This document shows positions 5,229-13,075 of a stretch of DNA of 64,000 nt, one piece after another. Under the pieces are notes generated by a model. That model made no database searches, was not told the origin of the DNA, and worked only from the letters and a program-made list of their open reading frames with translations. Numbering within the stretch: position 1 is the stretch's first letter; the number at the start of each line of letters is the position of its first letter. The translations under genes were made by a program, and so were the position numbers. Where the stretch lies: positions 30,472 to 94,471 of the forward strand of contig JAUNOY010000010.1 of assembly GCA_030536995.1 (NCBI GenBank), written 5' to 3'. This DNA is from Eubacteriales bacterium (GTDB lineage Bacteria; Bacillota; Clostridia; Lachnospirales; Lachnospiraceae).

Positions 5229-7072
5229 TCAAACGGTATCTCCATTCGTTCTGCCTGTTCTTGTGTTATCTGAATAAATCCATTTTCGTCTTTTTCCCAT
5301 CCATAGGACTTTGTAAAGTCCGCTCTATTGTCGCATATTCGCTTTGATGCTTGATCGTAATATAAAGGAATTGCATCTTCTCCCACCGCCAACTTACCTG
5401 TAAGCCTGTTTTTTGATATAGTCACTACACGTTCGGCATCTTCGAATGAAGTTAAATTTCTTTTGTAGGTCATTACAATATCTACTTTGTTTGTTATGTC
5501 TGCACTTCCACTCACTTCGTCTGTATCATCATTTCCGAAACGGTTCTTTCTAGGGTGGACAACTAAAATCACCGCCACCTGTAAGCGCTTTGCCATCTTT
5601 ACAAGTTTATCAACAAACTTACTTTGCGCCCGGTATAAGTCCACGCTCATTCCAACATCTAAAGCGGTCATAAGGTTATCTAGCAACACAAGCTGTATTC
5701 CATACTGCTGAACTGCCTTTTCTATTGTTTGCAGTAAGTTTTCTAGTTCATCATCAGAAGTTGACTGATTATCATACAGATACGCTCTTTCTTTGTACCA
5801 TTCCTCAATCTTGCTTATTTTCTCGTTGGTCACAAAATAGCTAACACCACCATTTTCTGCTGCTCGATCAATTACGTTGTGCTTTCCTGCTATCTGGAAA
5901 TCCATCCACCTTTTAAAAAAATAATCCGGCAATTCTCCGGAATATGCAAGAATACGCATCCCTTGTTCTAGGGCGTTCACAAGTATCTGTGAAGTAAATG
6001 TACTTTTCCCATCTCCCCTTTTTCCAGTCACAATTGCAGTTTGTCCAAGGTAAATTCCGCCAGATAGAATTTTATCTAACGTTTTGAATCCTGTTGAAAT
6101 CTTCGGTAAAGAGAATAAATCCACGGCTTTTACATCCGATAACCTCACGATTCTCTGGACCGGTACGCATTGCGCCTGTTCTACCGCCTTTCTTACAGCT
6201 TCTTTTCCGTATTTCTGTAATAGCTCGTTGGCATCCTTGCACCCTTTATAATCTTGCTGTTTAACCGCCTTTACGGTACCTCTGAACCGCTTTTTCATAT
6301 CATCCAGAAGGGTTATAATTCCGTTTTCATTGTCACCGAATACAATTAATGTTTCAAACTGCTGCATCCAGTCCCAACAGTAAGGCACCCACGCGAAACC
6401 ATTTTTTCCTGTTGGAACCGATACTGCATTTTCTATTCCAGATTCTGCTACTGATAAGCTATCAATTTGCCCCTCTGTCATAATCAATGTCTTATTCTCT
6501 GGATTACATTGATACATCCCAAACAAGATAGGCTTGCAATTTGCTTCACACCATTCCTTTGCTGTATCTTTTTCCCGGTCAAAATTTGTTTTCCTGTACT
6601 TTACAAACTGCATCACCCCGGCGGCATCCAGAAAAGGAAACACCAATACATTTTCGTTTTTCGTCTGCACAGTGATCTGATACTTTTCTGTTGTACTGGA
6701 AGATATTCCCCTGCTTTCCAGATAAGCAACGGCAGCAGATTTCGGCTTTATTGGTTCTGCTTTCTTTTTGAATTTTCGGTATTTTCGCCTGTTGTTGGTT
6801 TTATAATAAGCATCCACGTCTTTCCCCAGGCTAAACCAATCAAAATCCTTTGCTAAAGTAACCATATTTCCAGAAACAGAACAACTAGACCTCAAACATT
6901 TAAACTGTCCCGTCCGGAGACTGATGGAAAAAGTCCCTTTGTCTCCACTTCCCCCACCTCTACAGTAAGGGCAAGTTTGGAACATCAATTCTTCTCCCCT
7001 CTTTTTTGCTTCTATCCCAGAACCTCTTACAAAGTCCCAAGCATCTGATTCTTTAAACTCATAATATGACAT
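5225..7072 (-). CDS. Bifunctional primase-helicase, T7 gp4/Twinkle-like (615 aa)
   Basis: Primes and unwinds DNA for element replication. The N-terminus has a four-cysteine zinc ribbon (CPYC...C..C, about residues 35-64) typical of the primase zinc domain. A TOPRIM core follows, with EGQIDSL (about 200) and FGDNEN (about 245). The C-terminal half is a DnaB/RecA-type helicase with Walker A GKRGDGKS (about 350) and Walker B LVLLDN (about 465). All key motifs are present. The gene starts 3 nt after the initiator gene and overlaps the 75-aa gene. Such fusions are typical of phages and replicating satellites. Confidence 0.9.
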   Translation of the reverse strand: MSYYEFKESDAWDFVRGSGIEAKKRGEELMFQTCPYCRGGGSGDKGTFSISLRTGQFKCLRSSCSVSGNMVTLAKDFDWFSLGKDVDAYYKTNNRRKYRKFKKKAEPIKPKSAAVAYLESRGISSSTTEKYQITVQTKNENVLVFPFLDAAGVMQFVKYRKTNFDREKDTAKEWCEANCKPILFGMYQCNPENKTLIMTEGQIDSLSVAESGIENAVSVPTGKNGFAWVPYCWDWMQQFETLIVFGDNENGIITLLDDMKKRFRGTVKAVKQQDYKGCKDANELLQKYGKEAVRKAVEQAQCVPVQRIVRLSDVKAVDLFSLPKISTGFKTLDKILSGGIYLGQTAIVTGKRGDGKSTFTSQILVNALEQGMRILAYSGELPDYFFKRWMDFQIAGKHNVIDRAAENGGVSYFVTNEKISKIEEWYKERAYLYDNQSTSDDELENLLQTIEKAVQQYGIQLVLLDNLMTALDVGMSVDLYRAQSKFVDKLVKMAKRLQVAVILVVHPRKNRFGNDDTDEVSGSADITNKVDIVMTYKRNLTSFEDAERVVTISKNRLTGKLAVGEDAIPLYYDQASKRICDNRADFTKSYGWEKDENGFIQITQEQAERMEIPFE

Positions 7073-7075
7073 TTA

Positions 7076-7843
7076 TTAATCACTCCATAAATCAATTGGT
7101 TTCTCTGGTTTTTCCATTTCTGCCGGACGTACCTTTCTAGTTGACGGCACTTCGTTTAAATATCCTTCAAATTTTGTCCCGAACAAGGTTTCCGGTCGCA
7201 AATACTTTTCCATTTCTTTATTTCCAGTCCACTGCGGAACTTTCCAGTCAATTACTTTCTTAAAATCTTCCAAGGTATAACCTTCATTTATCCTCGCTTT
7301 GATAAGTTTCTGGTTTGCCTTTGAACTATGCTTGAATTTCTTTCCAGTCCTCTGGTTCAGATGTTCAATAACCTCTTTAAAAGGGTATGTAGTCGGGCTT
7401 TGCTCGACAATATTATTTATTCTATTCTCTTCTATTCTCTTTTGGGTAGCCACATCTGCCGCACATTGGTTGACACTTGGTATACCATCTGGTACACCAT
7501 CTAGGTTAATTTGATATTTTCCATTAATCTCTGCAAGACTTTTCTTTTCTTCAATACACCTTGTTGCTGTGTATCTGTCACCTCGCAAATAATTGTTGGC
7601 TTTCCAGTCTGTTATTACGATTACACCGCTTTCAAACGGAATTATGAAATTCTTGGCAATCAACAGTTTTAAATCATCATCATTGCACCCGGAAACTGCA
7701 AGAATCTTTTTAGGTGATGTTACGAATCCATCATCATCCGCTCTCATTCCCAGATGAAAGTACAATGCTTGGGTTGATGTTGGCATATCTAAGAACTTGT
7801 CCGTGTCAATCACATCCAGAGAAAACATTCGTTTATTTCTCAA
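7076..7843 (-). CDS. Phage-type replisome organizer / initiator (255 aa)
   Basis: Residues about 1-100 (RMFSLDVIDTDKFLDMP...YFHLGMRADDDGFV...NNYLRGDRY) match the N-terminal winged-helix domain of Firmicute phage replication initiators. Residues about 165-245 (VIEHLNQRTGKKFK...LIKARINEGYTLEDFKKVIDWK...LRPETLF) match the conserved phage C-terminal domain that loads helicase. A low-complexity linker separates them. It lies directly upstream of the primase-helicase and downstream of the excisionase-like gene. Confidence 0.88.
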   Translation of the reverse strand: MRNKRMFSLDVIDTDKFLDMPTSTQALYFHLGMRADDDGFVTSPKKILAVSGCNDDDLKLLIAKNFIIPFESGVIVITDWKANNYLRGDRYTATRCIEEKKSLAEINGKYQINLDGVPDGIPSVNQCAADVATQKRIEENRINNIVEQSPTTYPFKEVIEHLNQRTGKKFKHSSKANQKLIKARINEGYTLEDFKKVIDWKVPQWTGNKEMEKYLRPETLFGTKFEGYLNEVPSTRKVRPAEMEKPEKPIDLWSD

Positions 7844-7857
7844 CTGCTGCCACCGCC

Positions 7858-8061
7858 TTACTCTGCATTAGTTAAATCATTAAAATACTGATCAATTTTT
7901 ACCCTGTCCCACAGCACTCTCCTGCCGATCTGAACCCTTGCGCCGATCTCGTCACCTAATTTCATGGCATTGTTTCGTCCTAAGTTTGTATAGGCTCTCA
8001 GTTCTTCCGTGTCCATCAATCTTGCTTCATTCGTGCTGGCAATTATTTTTCTACTTCTCAT
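7858..8061 (-). CDS. Excisionase-like helix-turn-helix protein (67 aa)
   Basis: Residues 15-60 (LMDTEELRAYTNLGRNNAMKLGDEIGARVQIGRRVLWDRVKIDQYF) follow the MerR/AlpA-type HTH layout of excisionase-family proteins, including a wing ending in R-x-V-L-W and a YF helix. It is the first gene after the leftward early promoter. The role is either recombination directionality with the integrase or activation of early genes; the fold is clear, the role is inferred. Ribosome site AAAGGAGAGATAAAC. Confidence 0.78.
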   Translation of the reverse strand: MRSRKIIASTNEARLMDTEELRAYTNLGRNNAMKLGDEIGARVQIGRRVLWDRVKIDQYFNDLTNAE

Positions 8062-8100
8062 GTTTATCTCTCCTTTTGTGTTTATCTTTGTTTGTAGTTA

Positions 8101-8162
8101 TTGCATAGCATGTCCACATCTGTTACAATATATATTGTATTGAAACAAACATGTGTTGTCAA
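8101..8162. promoter_or_regulatory. Overlapping opposed promoters of the element's repressor/early-gene switch
   Basis: Rightward: TTGCAT (8101-8106), 17 bp, TACAAT (8124-8129). Leftward: TTGACA (8162-8157), 17 bp, TACAAT (8139-8134). The two -10 boxes sit in one perfect palindrome, ACAATATATATTGT (8125-8138), so polymerase cannot occupy both. A second dyad TGTTG-T-CAACA (8154-8164) overlies the leftward -35 and is a likely repressor operator. Confidence 0.7.
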
Positions 8163-8229
8163 CATTTGTATGCGCTTTATTTCTAATTTCAACAAATTTG
8201 AACACACCGAAGAAAAGAGGGATTTTATC

Positions 8230-8955
8230 ATGGGATATGCAACAGAGAAATTTTCTAAACGCTTAAAAGAAATTCGGGAAGCATCTGGATTAACACAGGC
8301 GCAACTGGCTTCTGAATTAAAAGTGTCCAGGGGGGCGATAAGCTACTACGAAAACGGGGAGAGAACCCCCGATATTGAATTTTTAGATTCTCTTGCAGAA
8401 TACTTTGACTTGCCTTTAGAATTTGCAATGGGATATACGGACAATATTAAACAAGAACACCGCAATATGTATGAGTTTTATGGTCTTGATGATGCAGCAT
8501 GTGAAGAACTGGATTTTAATCCGGAGATAGGGCAACTTATATCTGCAATACTGGGACACAAAAGTTTTTACGCACTAAAAAGATGTTATAATAGCCTTTT
8601 AAAAAATTACAAAGATTTCAATTTTGAACAACTCAGTTACACCAGTTTTTTAATATCAGATGCACTCAATAAAATCGTCTTTGATTCTTTGTGTATTCTC
8701 CGCGACATGCAATTTACTCCAGAAGAAAAAGAAGCTCTTCGTATAAAAAACGAAATTGCTTTAAAAGAATTTGACGAACTTACCAAAAAATGGAACGAAG
8801 AAGAAATTCGTAGAAAAAAAGAATGGGAAAAGAAAGACTTAGAGCTTGCCAAAAAAGATGAAGAAGAAAATTCGGTTCAATACAAGGCGCAGGATAATGT
8901 TTATGCTAAATTTTATGACGGAACAGAATCCTTGGCACATAAAAGGTATTTCTAA
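8230..8955 (+). CDS. XRE-family repressor with charged C-terminal extension (241 aa)
   Basis: Probable master repressor of the element. Residues about 8-62 form a Cro/CI-type HTH (RLKEIREASGLTQAQLASELKVSRGAISYYENG). The middle is unassigned, and the last ~75 residues are a highly charged coiled-coil stretch (KEFDELTKKWNEEEIRRKKEWEKK). The ATG at 8230 is chosen because AAAGAGGGA precedes it and the HTH starts there; an in-frame ATG at 8101 would lie inside the promoter. No peptidase (S24) domain is seen, so induction would not be by LexA-type self-cleavage. Confidence 0.85.
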   Translation: MGYATEKFSKRLKEIREASGLTQAQLASELKVSRGAISYYENGERTPDIEFLDSLAEYFDLPLEFAMGYTDNIKQEHRNMYEFYGLDDAACEELDFNPEIGQLISAILGHKSFYALKRCYNSLLKNYKDFNFEQLSYTSFLISDALNKIVFDSLCILRDMQFTPEEKEALRIKNEIALKEFDELTKKWNEEEIRRKKEWEKKDLELAKKDEEENSVQYKAQDNVYAKFYDGTESLAHKRYF

Positions 8956-8997
8956 TAAAAACGCCCCGGCAGCAGGTGCAAATTCCTGTTACCGGGG
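8956..8997 (-). terminator. Hairpin with leftward T-tail at the element's right edge
   Basis: CCCCGG (8964-8969) pairs with CCGGGG (8992-8997) with an inner CAGG/CCTG pairing. The T-run (TTTTT on the minus strand, 8961-8957) lies on the leftward side. It would stop chromosomal transcription entering the element from the right. The rightward U-run needed to end the repressor mRNA is missing. Confidence 0.55.
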
Positions 8998-9155
8998 TAA
9001 AAATCGGGGGAAATTTAAAATTTCATCTCTGAAACGCCCTATATTAAAGCACTTCCATTAAATTGTGTGCTTTTATTCATAAAAAGTTCATATATTTTTG
9101 ATAAAATATTACATGAATAGAGGCTCGGTGTTTTTGTGATTCAGGAGTAATATTT

Positions 9156-10433
9156 ATGGGGCGTAATAAGAGCGATACAAACAACAATGAATACCGTTTC
9201 ATTAACGAAACAATAAAGAAAAAAACGTTAGACAAAAAAAGAATTTTCCGTAAACTCATATCCATCATAGGCAGCGGCATCCTGTTTGGATGCTGTGCTT
9301 CTGCCGCCTGCGTGGGAATGTTCCCTTTTTTTATCGAACAGTTCGGAATTTCTTCCGCCCATGAGCCGGATTTGAGAATTGTGACGCCTCCCCCATCTGC
9401 AGATGCAGGCGCAAGAAAGAAAGCGGAAACGCAGCCGCAGATAACGGTTTCCAATATACCGTCAGATCCACTGGACAGTTATAAGGCAATTTACAGCGAA
9501 GTTCTCAGGGTATCTTCGAATACCAGGAAGGCTCTTGTAACCATGAAAGGGCTTTCCCAGGATCAGAACATTCTGGACGCCACTCAATTAAGCTATAATT
9601 CTTCTCAGGGAATCATCTTTCTGGAAACAGCTTCCGAGCTGTACATCCTTACCTACGGTGATAAATTCAACGATATCCATGACCTTAAGGCTACCTTCAA
9701 AGATGGCTCTGCCGCAGTAGCCAAAATCTGCAAAGAAGATCCGCAGACAGGTCTTCTTGTTGCCCGGGTGGAAAAATCTCAGCTTACGAAAAAAACTCTC
9801 CAGATGCTGTATGTGGCAGATCTGGGTGCAAGTACACAAATGCCGCAGAACAGTCCGGTCATCGCAATCGGCTGTCCCTCAGGAGATAACGACGCGGTAG
9901 ATTACGGTATTATCACATCGGTTTCAGGTCGGGATCAGATGGCAGACACGGAATACAGTATCCTAGCTACAGATATGCACGGACATCCCGACGGAAGCGG
10001 TGTACTTTTGGATTTCTCAGGAAATGTTGTTGGTATTATTATGAAGCAGGGCGAGGATTCCACAGAAACAGTCCGCGCATGGCCGGTTTCTCAGATACGT
10101 CCGCTCATTGAACGCCTGACCAACCAGAAAACGATCAACTACACCGGAATATACGGGACAGGTATTACTCAGGCCCAGTCCGACAGACTGCATCTTCCAA
10201 TCGGCGTTTATGTAGACCGTGTGGAAAATAATTCTCCCTCCAGAGAAGCCGGTATCCAGAGCGGCGACATCATTACCGCGACAAACGGCGTCCGGATAAA
10301 AAACATGCAGGATTACGGCGCAGCCCTTCAGAGGGCAAACGCAGAGCAGGAAATGCAGATTACCATTTCACGAAATGTTTCCGGCGGAAAAAGTGTGGAA
10401 TTGGATTTTAAATTAAAAATAGAAGAAAGATAG
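9156..10433 (+). CDS. Membrane-anchored HtrA-like protein with degenerate catalytic triad (425 aa)
   Basis: Layout of an HtrA/DegP protein: cytoplasmic tail (1-32), one membrane segment (about 33-58), a trypsin-like domain (about 115-310) and a C-terminal PDZ domain (about 335-420, with VYVDRVENNSPSREAGIQSGDIIT). The triad is broken: the TN-H-V site reads LTYGDKF (about 165), the D-x-A-V site reads TGLLVARV (about 199), and GNSGGP reads PDGSGVL with only Ser about 281 kept. It is probably a non-proteolytic sensor or scaffold outside the membrane. First gene of a cluster with yhaM and rlmD; ribosome site AGGAG. Confidence 0.85.
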   Translation: MGRNKSDTNNNEYRFINETIKKKTLDKKRIFRKLISIIGSGILFGCCASAACVGMFPFFIEQFGISSAHEPDLRIVTPPPSADAGARKKAETQPQITVSNIPSDPLDSYKAIYSEVLRVSSNTRKALVTMKGLSQDQNILDATQLSYNSSQGIIFLETASELYILTYGDKFNDIHDLKATFKDGSAAVAKICKEDPQTGLLVARVEKSQLTKKTLQMLYVADLGASTQMPQNSPVIAIGCPSGDNDAVDYGIITSVSGRDQMADTEYSILATDMHGHPDGSGVLLDFSGNVVGIIMKQGEDSTETVRAWPVSQIRPLIERLTNQKTINYTGIYGTGITQAQSDRLHLPIGVYVDRVENNSPSREAGIQSGDIITATNGVRIKNMQDYGAALQRANAEQEMQITISRNVSGGKSVELDFKLKIEER

Positions 10434-10444
10434 AGGCAGACAAC

Positions 10445-11392
10445 ATGCGTTTTTTAAATGAATTACACGAAGGAGACAGAATCAGCGGAATCTATCTGTG
10501 TAAACAGAGACAGTCCGCAGTAACCAAAAACGGAAAACCTTACGACAGCATCATTCTCCAGGATAAAACAGGAGTAATCGACGGGAAAATCTGGGACCCT
10601 AATTCCAGCGGAATCGATGATTTCGATACTCTCGACTATATTGATGTTATGGGAGATGTTACAAGCTTTGCAGGCGCTCTGCAGGTAAATATCAAGCGTG
10701 TGCGAAAGGCTGCAGAAGATGAATATAATCCTGCAGATTACCTTCCGGTAAGTGAAAACAGCACCGACGATATGTACGGTCAGCTTCTGAACATGGCAAA
10801 CAGTGTAAAAAATCCGTTTTTATCCGCTCTTCTCCAGAAACTGTTTGTAGAAAATCAGGACTTTCTGAAATCCTTTCAGAGTCATTCTGCTGCCAAAACT
10901 GTGCATCACGGCTTCATCGGAGGTCTTTTGGAGCACACTCTGGGAGTGACCCGTCTCTGCGATTACATGGCGAAGACTTATCCCATCATTAATCGGGATC
11001 TCCTGATCACAGCCGCTCTTCTCCATGATATAGGCAAGACAAAGGAACTTTCTGCTTTCCCTCTCAACGATTATACAGACGAAGGGCAGCTTCTGGGACA
11101 CATTTACATCGGAGCTCAGATGATTCACGATCTCGCCGGAGAAATCCCCGATTTCCCGGAAGTACTTAAAAATGAACTGATCCACTGCATCCTCTCCCAT
11201 CACGGCGAGCTGGAATACGGTTCTCCGAAGAAACCTGCGCTGGTGGAAGCAGTTGCTCTGAATCTGGCAGATAATACAGATGCCAGAATGGAAACACTGA
11301 CAGAGATTTTTGCCGCAGACAAAGGCAAAAAAGACTGGCTTGGATACAACAGACTTTTTGAATCTAACTTAAGAAGAACAGGAGACGTTTAA
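10445..11392 (+). CDS. yhaM: 3'-5' exoribonuclease YhaM
   Basis: Single-strand-specific 3'-5' exoribonuclease of Gram-positive RNA turnover. The N-terminal OB-fold (about 1-90, ISGIYLCKQRQ...DGKIW) is followed by an HD phosphohydrolase domain. Metal ligands are visible in HHGFIGGLLEHT (about 154), LLHDIGK (192-198) and the LSHHGELEYG region. Length of about 315 residues is normal for the family. It begins 11 bases after the HtrA-like gene and ends 5 bases before the methyltransferase, indicating one transcript. Confidence 0.93.
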   Translation: MRFLNELHEGDRISGIYLCKQRQSAVTKNGKPYDSIILQDKTGVIDGKIWDPNSSGIDDFDTLDYIDVMGDVTSFAGALQVNIKRVRKAAEDEYNPADYLPVSENSTDDMYGQLLNMANSVKNPFLSALLQKLFVENQDFLKSFQSHSAAKTVHHGFIGGLLEHTLGVTRLCDYMAKTYPIINRDLLITAALLHDIGKTKELSAFPLNDYTDEGQLLGHIYIGAQMIHDLAGEIPDFPEVLKNELIHCILSHHGELEYGSPKKPALVEAVALNLADNTDARMETLTEIFAADKGKKDWLGYNRLFESNLRRTGDV

Positions 11393-11397
11393 TATTT

Positions 11398-12762
11398 ATG
11401 GAATATCGTAAAAACGACCTTGTTACGTTAGAAATTGAAGATTGCGGGATTGACGGTGAAGGTATCGGAAAAGCTGATGGCTTCACCGTCTTTGTGAAAG
11501 ACGCAGTCATCGGAGATACCGTAACAGCCAAAATTATGAAATCAAAAAAGCACTATGGCTACGGAAAGCTCATGGAGATTCTTAAGCCTTCTCCCTACAG
11601 GGTAGAGCCCAAATGCGCCTTTGCCCGCCAGTGCGGAGGCTGCCAGCTTCAGGCTCTCTCCTATGAACACCAGCTTGTCTTCAAGACAAACAAGGTAAAA
11701 GGTCATTTAGAGCGCATCGGCGGCTTTAAAGACCTGCCTATGGAGCCTATCATCGGCATGGACGAGCCTTATCACTACAGAAATAAGGCTCAATTTCCGG
11801 TAGGCAGAAATAAAGAGGGCAAAATTATCACAGGTTTTTACGCAGGCAGAACCCACACGATCATCGAAAACCGTGACTGCGCTCTCGGTGTCCCCGAAAA
11901 TAAAGAAGTTCTCGACCGCGTTATCAGCCATATGGAAAAATGGAACATCGCCCCTTACGACGAAACAACAGGCAATGGACTTGTCCGCCATATTCTTATC
12001 CGTTACGGATATTTCACAGGCGAGGTGATGGTATGCCTGATCCTTAATGGAACGAAACTGCCCCACGAAGACGAGCTGACAGAGAAACTTCGAGAAATCA
12101 AAGGAATGACCAGCATCACGATTAATGTAAACAAAAAGAAAAGCAATGTAATTCTCGGAGAAGAAATCCGGATTCTCTGGGGACAGGGCTATATCACTGA
12201 TAAAATCGGCGACATCTCCTATCAGATTTCTCCGCTCTCATTCTATCAGGTCAATCCTAAACAGACGCAGAAGCTTTACGCAAAGGCTCTGGAATACGCA
12301 GATCTCCACGGTGACGAAACTGTATGGGATCTGTACTGCGGAATCGGGACGATTTCTCTTTTCCTTGCGCAGCAGGCGAAATTTGTTCGAGGTGTGGAAA
12401 TCATTCCTCAGGCTATCGAAAATGCCAATGAAAACGCCCGCATAAACAATATCACTAATGTGGAATTTTTCACAGGAAAAGCCGAGGAAGTTCTTCCCCG
12501 CGAATACGAAAAGAACGGCATCTACGCAGATGTCATCGTTGTCGATCCGCCGCGCAAAGGCTGCGACGAAACCCTTCTGGAAACCATGATAAAAATGCAG
12601 CCCAAACGCATCGTTTACGTAAGCTGCGACAGCGCCACCCTTGCCCGTGACCTGAAGTATCTCTGCGCCAACGGCTACTCTCTCACCCGCGTCTGCCCTG
12701 TTGACCAGTTCGGCGGGACAGTACATGTGGAAACAGTTGCCCTTTTGTCACGAAATAACTAA
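11398..12762 (+). CDS. rlmD: 23S rRNA (uracil-5-)-methyltransferase, TrmA/RlmD family
   Basis: SAM-dependent C5-methylation of a uridine in 23S rRNA. The N-terminal TRAM domain (about 1-60) is followed by the cysteine cluster CAFARQCGGCQLQ for a [4Fe-4S] centre. The Rossmann domain holds WDLYCGIGTIS (SAM binding), VDPPRKGC, and the nucleophile region VYVSCDSATLARD. Firmicute members may modify both U747 and U1939 (RlmCD), so the precise target is uncertain. Last gene before a strong terminator. Confidence 0.9.
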   Translation: MEYRKNDLVTLEIEDCGIDGEGIGKADGFTVFVKDAVIGDTVTAKIMKSKKHYGYGKLMEILKPSPYRVEPKCAFARQCGGCQLQALSYEHQLVFKTNKVKGHLERIGGFKDLPMEPIIGMDEPYHYRNKAQFPVGRNKEGKIITGFYAGRTHTIIENRDCALGVPENKEVLDRVISHMEKWNIAPYDETTGNGLVRHILIRYGYFTGEVMVCLILNGTKLPHEDELTEKLREIKGMTSITINVNKKKSNVILGEEIRILWGQGYITDKIGDISYQISPLSFYQVNPKQTQKLYAKALEYADLHGDETVWDLYCGIGTISLFLAQQAKFVRGVEIIPQAIENANENARINNITNVEFFTGKAEEVLPREYEKNGIYADVIVVDPPRKGCDETLLETMIKMQPKRIVYVSCDSATLARDLKYLCANGYSLTRVCPVDQFGGTVHVETVALLSRNN

Positions 12763-12774
12763 AATGAAATGAAA

Positions 12775-12816
12775 AACCTCACTGGCTGTTTCACAAAACA
12801 GTTCGTGAGGTTTTTT
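12775..12816 (+). terminator. Intrinsic terminator after rlmD
   Basis: AACCTCAC/GTGAGGTT outer stem with an inner CTGTTT/AAACAG stem, then TTTTTT. Begins 12 bases after the rlmD stop. Confidence 0.9.
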
Positions 12817-13014
12817 ATACACAAGATAAACTATATTGAAATATTCAATTTTTATAGCATAAGCGTATCGTCATTAATCACTTCCAAAAGATTCATATTG
12901 CAAATTGTAATAGCTTTCGGACAAATCCAGTGTCAGGGCATACTGTGTCAGCTCTTCCCGCAATACCGTCTAAAGCCAGTGGGATTGCGGTAGCCTTATT
13001 TCAAAACAACGACC
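12817..13014. other. Intergenic stretch, possible gene remnant
   Basis: No intact gene. On the minus strand a frame reads REELTQYALTLDLSESYYNL before a stop near 12880, without a start codon. This could be the tail of a lost gene or chance. Confidence 0.3.
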
Positions 13015-13058
13015 AAAATCGCTGTCCCCCAGAAAACACAAGGGATACAGCGATTTTT
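13015..13058. terminator. Bidirectional terminator between rlmD and the xylan locus
   Basis: AAAATCGCTGT pairs with ACAGCGATTTT and continues into TTG. It lies 18 bases after the GH10 stop on the minus strand and ends the ten-gene leftward locus; the T-run is better on the plus strand. Confidence 0.75.
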
Positions 13059-13075
13059 TGTTGTAATAAATTAAG

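Larger units (their letters stand above)
1..9000. mobile_element. Integrated satellite-like / small integrative element (left end outside window)
   Basis: The stretch holds an integrase, an excisionase-like HTH protein, an XRE repressor, a phage-type replication initiator, a primase-helicase and a set of small unrecognised proteins, followed from 9156 by ordinary housekeeping genes. The replication genes overlap by 4 nt or lie a few bases apart and run leftward; the repressor runs rightward at the right edge. No capsid, terminase, tail, relaxase or type IV secretion gene is seen in the visible part. The right boundary must lie between the repressor stop (8955) and the next chromosomal gene (9156). 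The exact att site cannot be named because the left copy is outside the window. A phage satellite, a cryptic prophage remnant or a mobilizable island are all possible. Confidence 0.85.

Noticed and set aside
12769-12993. Rightward 74-aa frame after rlmD
   Set aside because: It reads through the rlmD terminator and has no ribosome site or recognisable composition.
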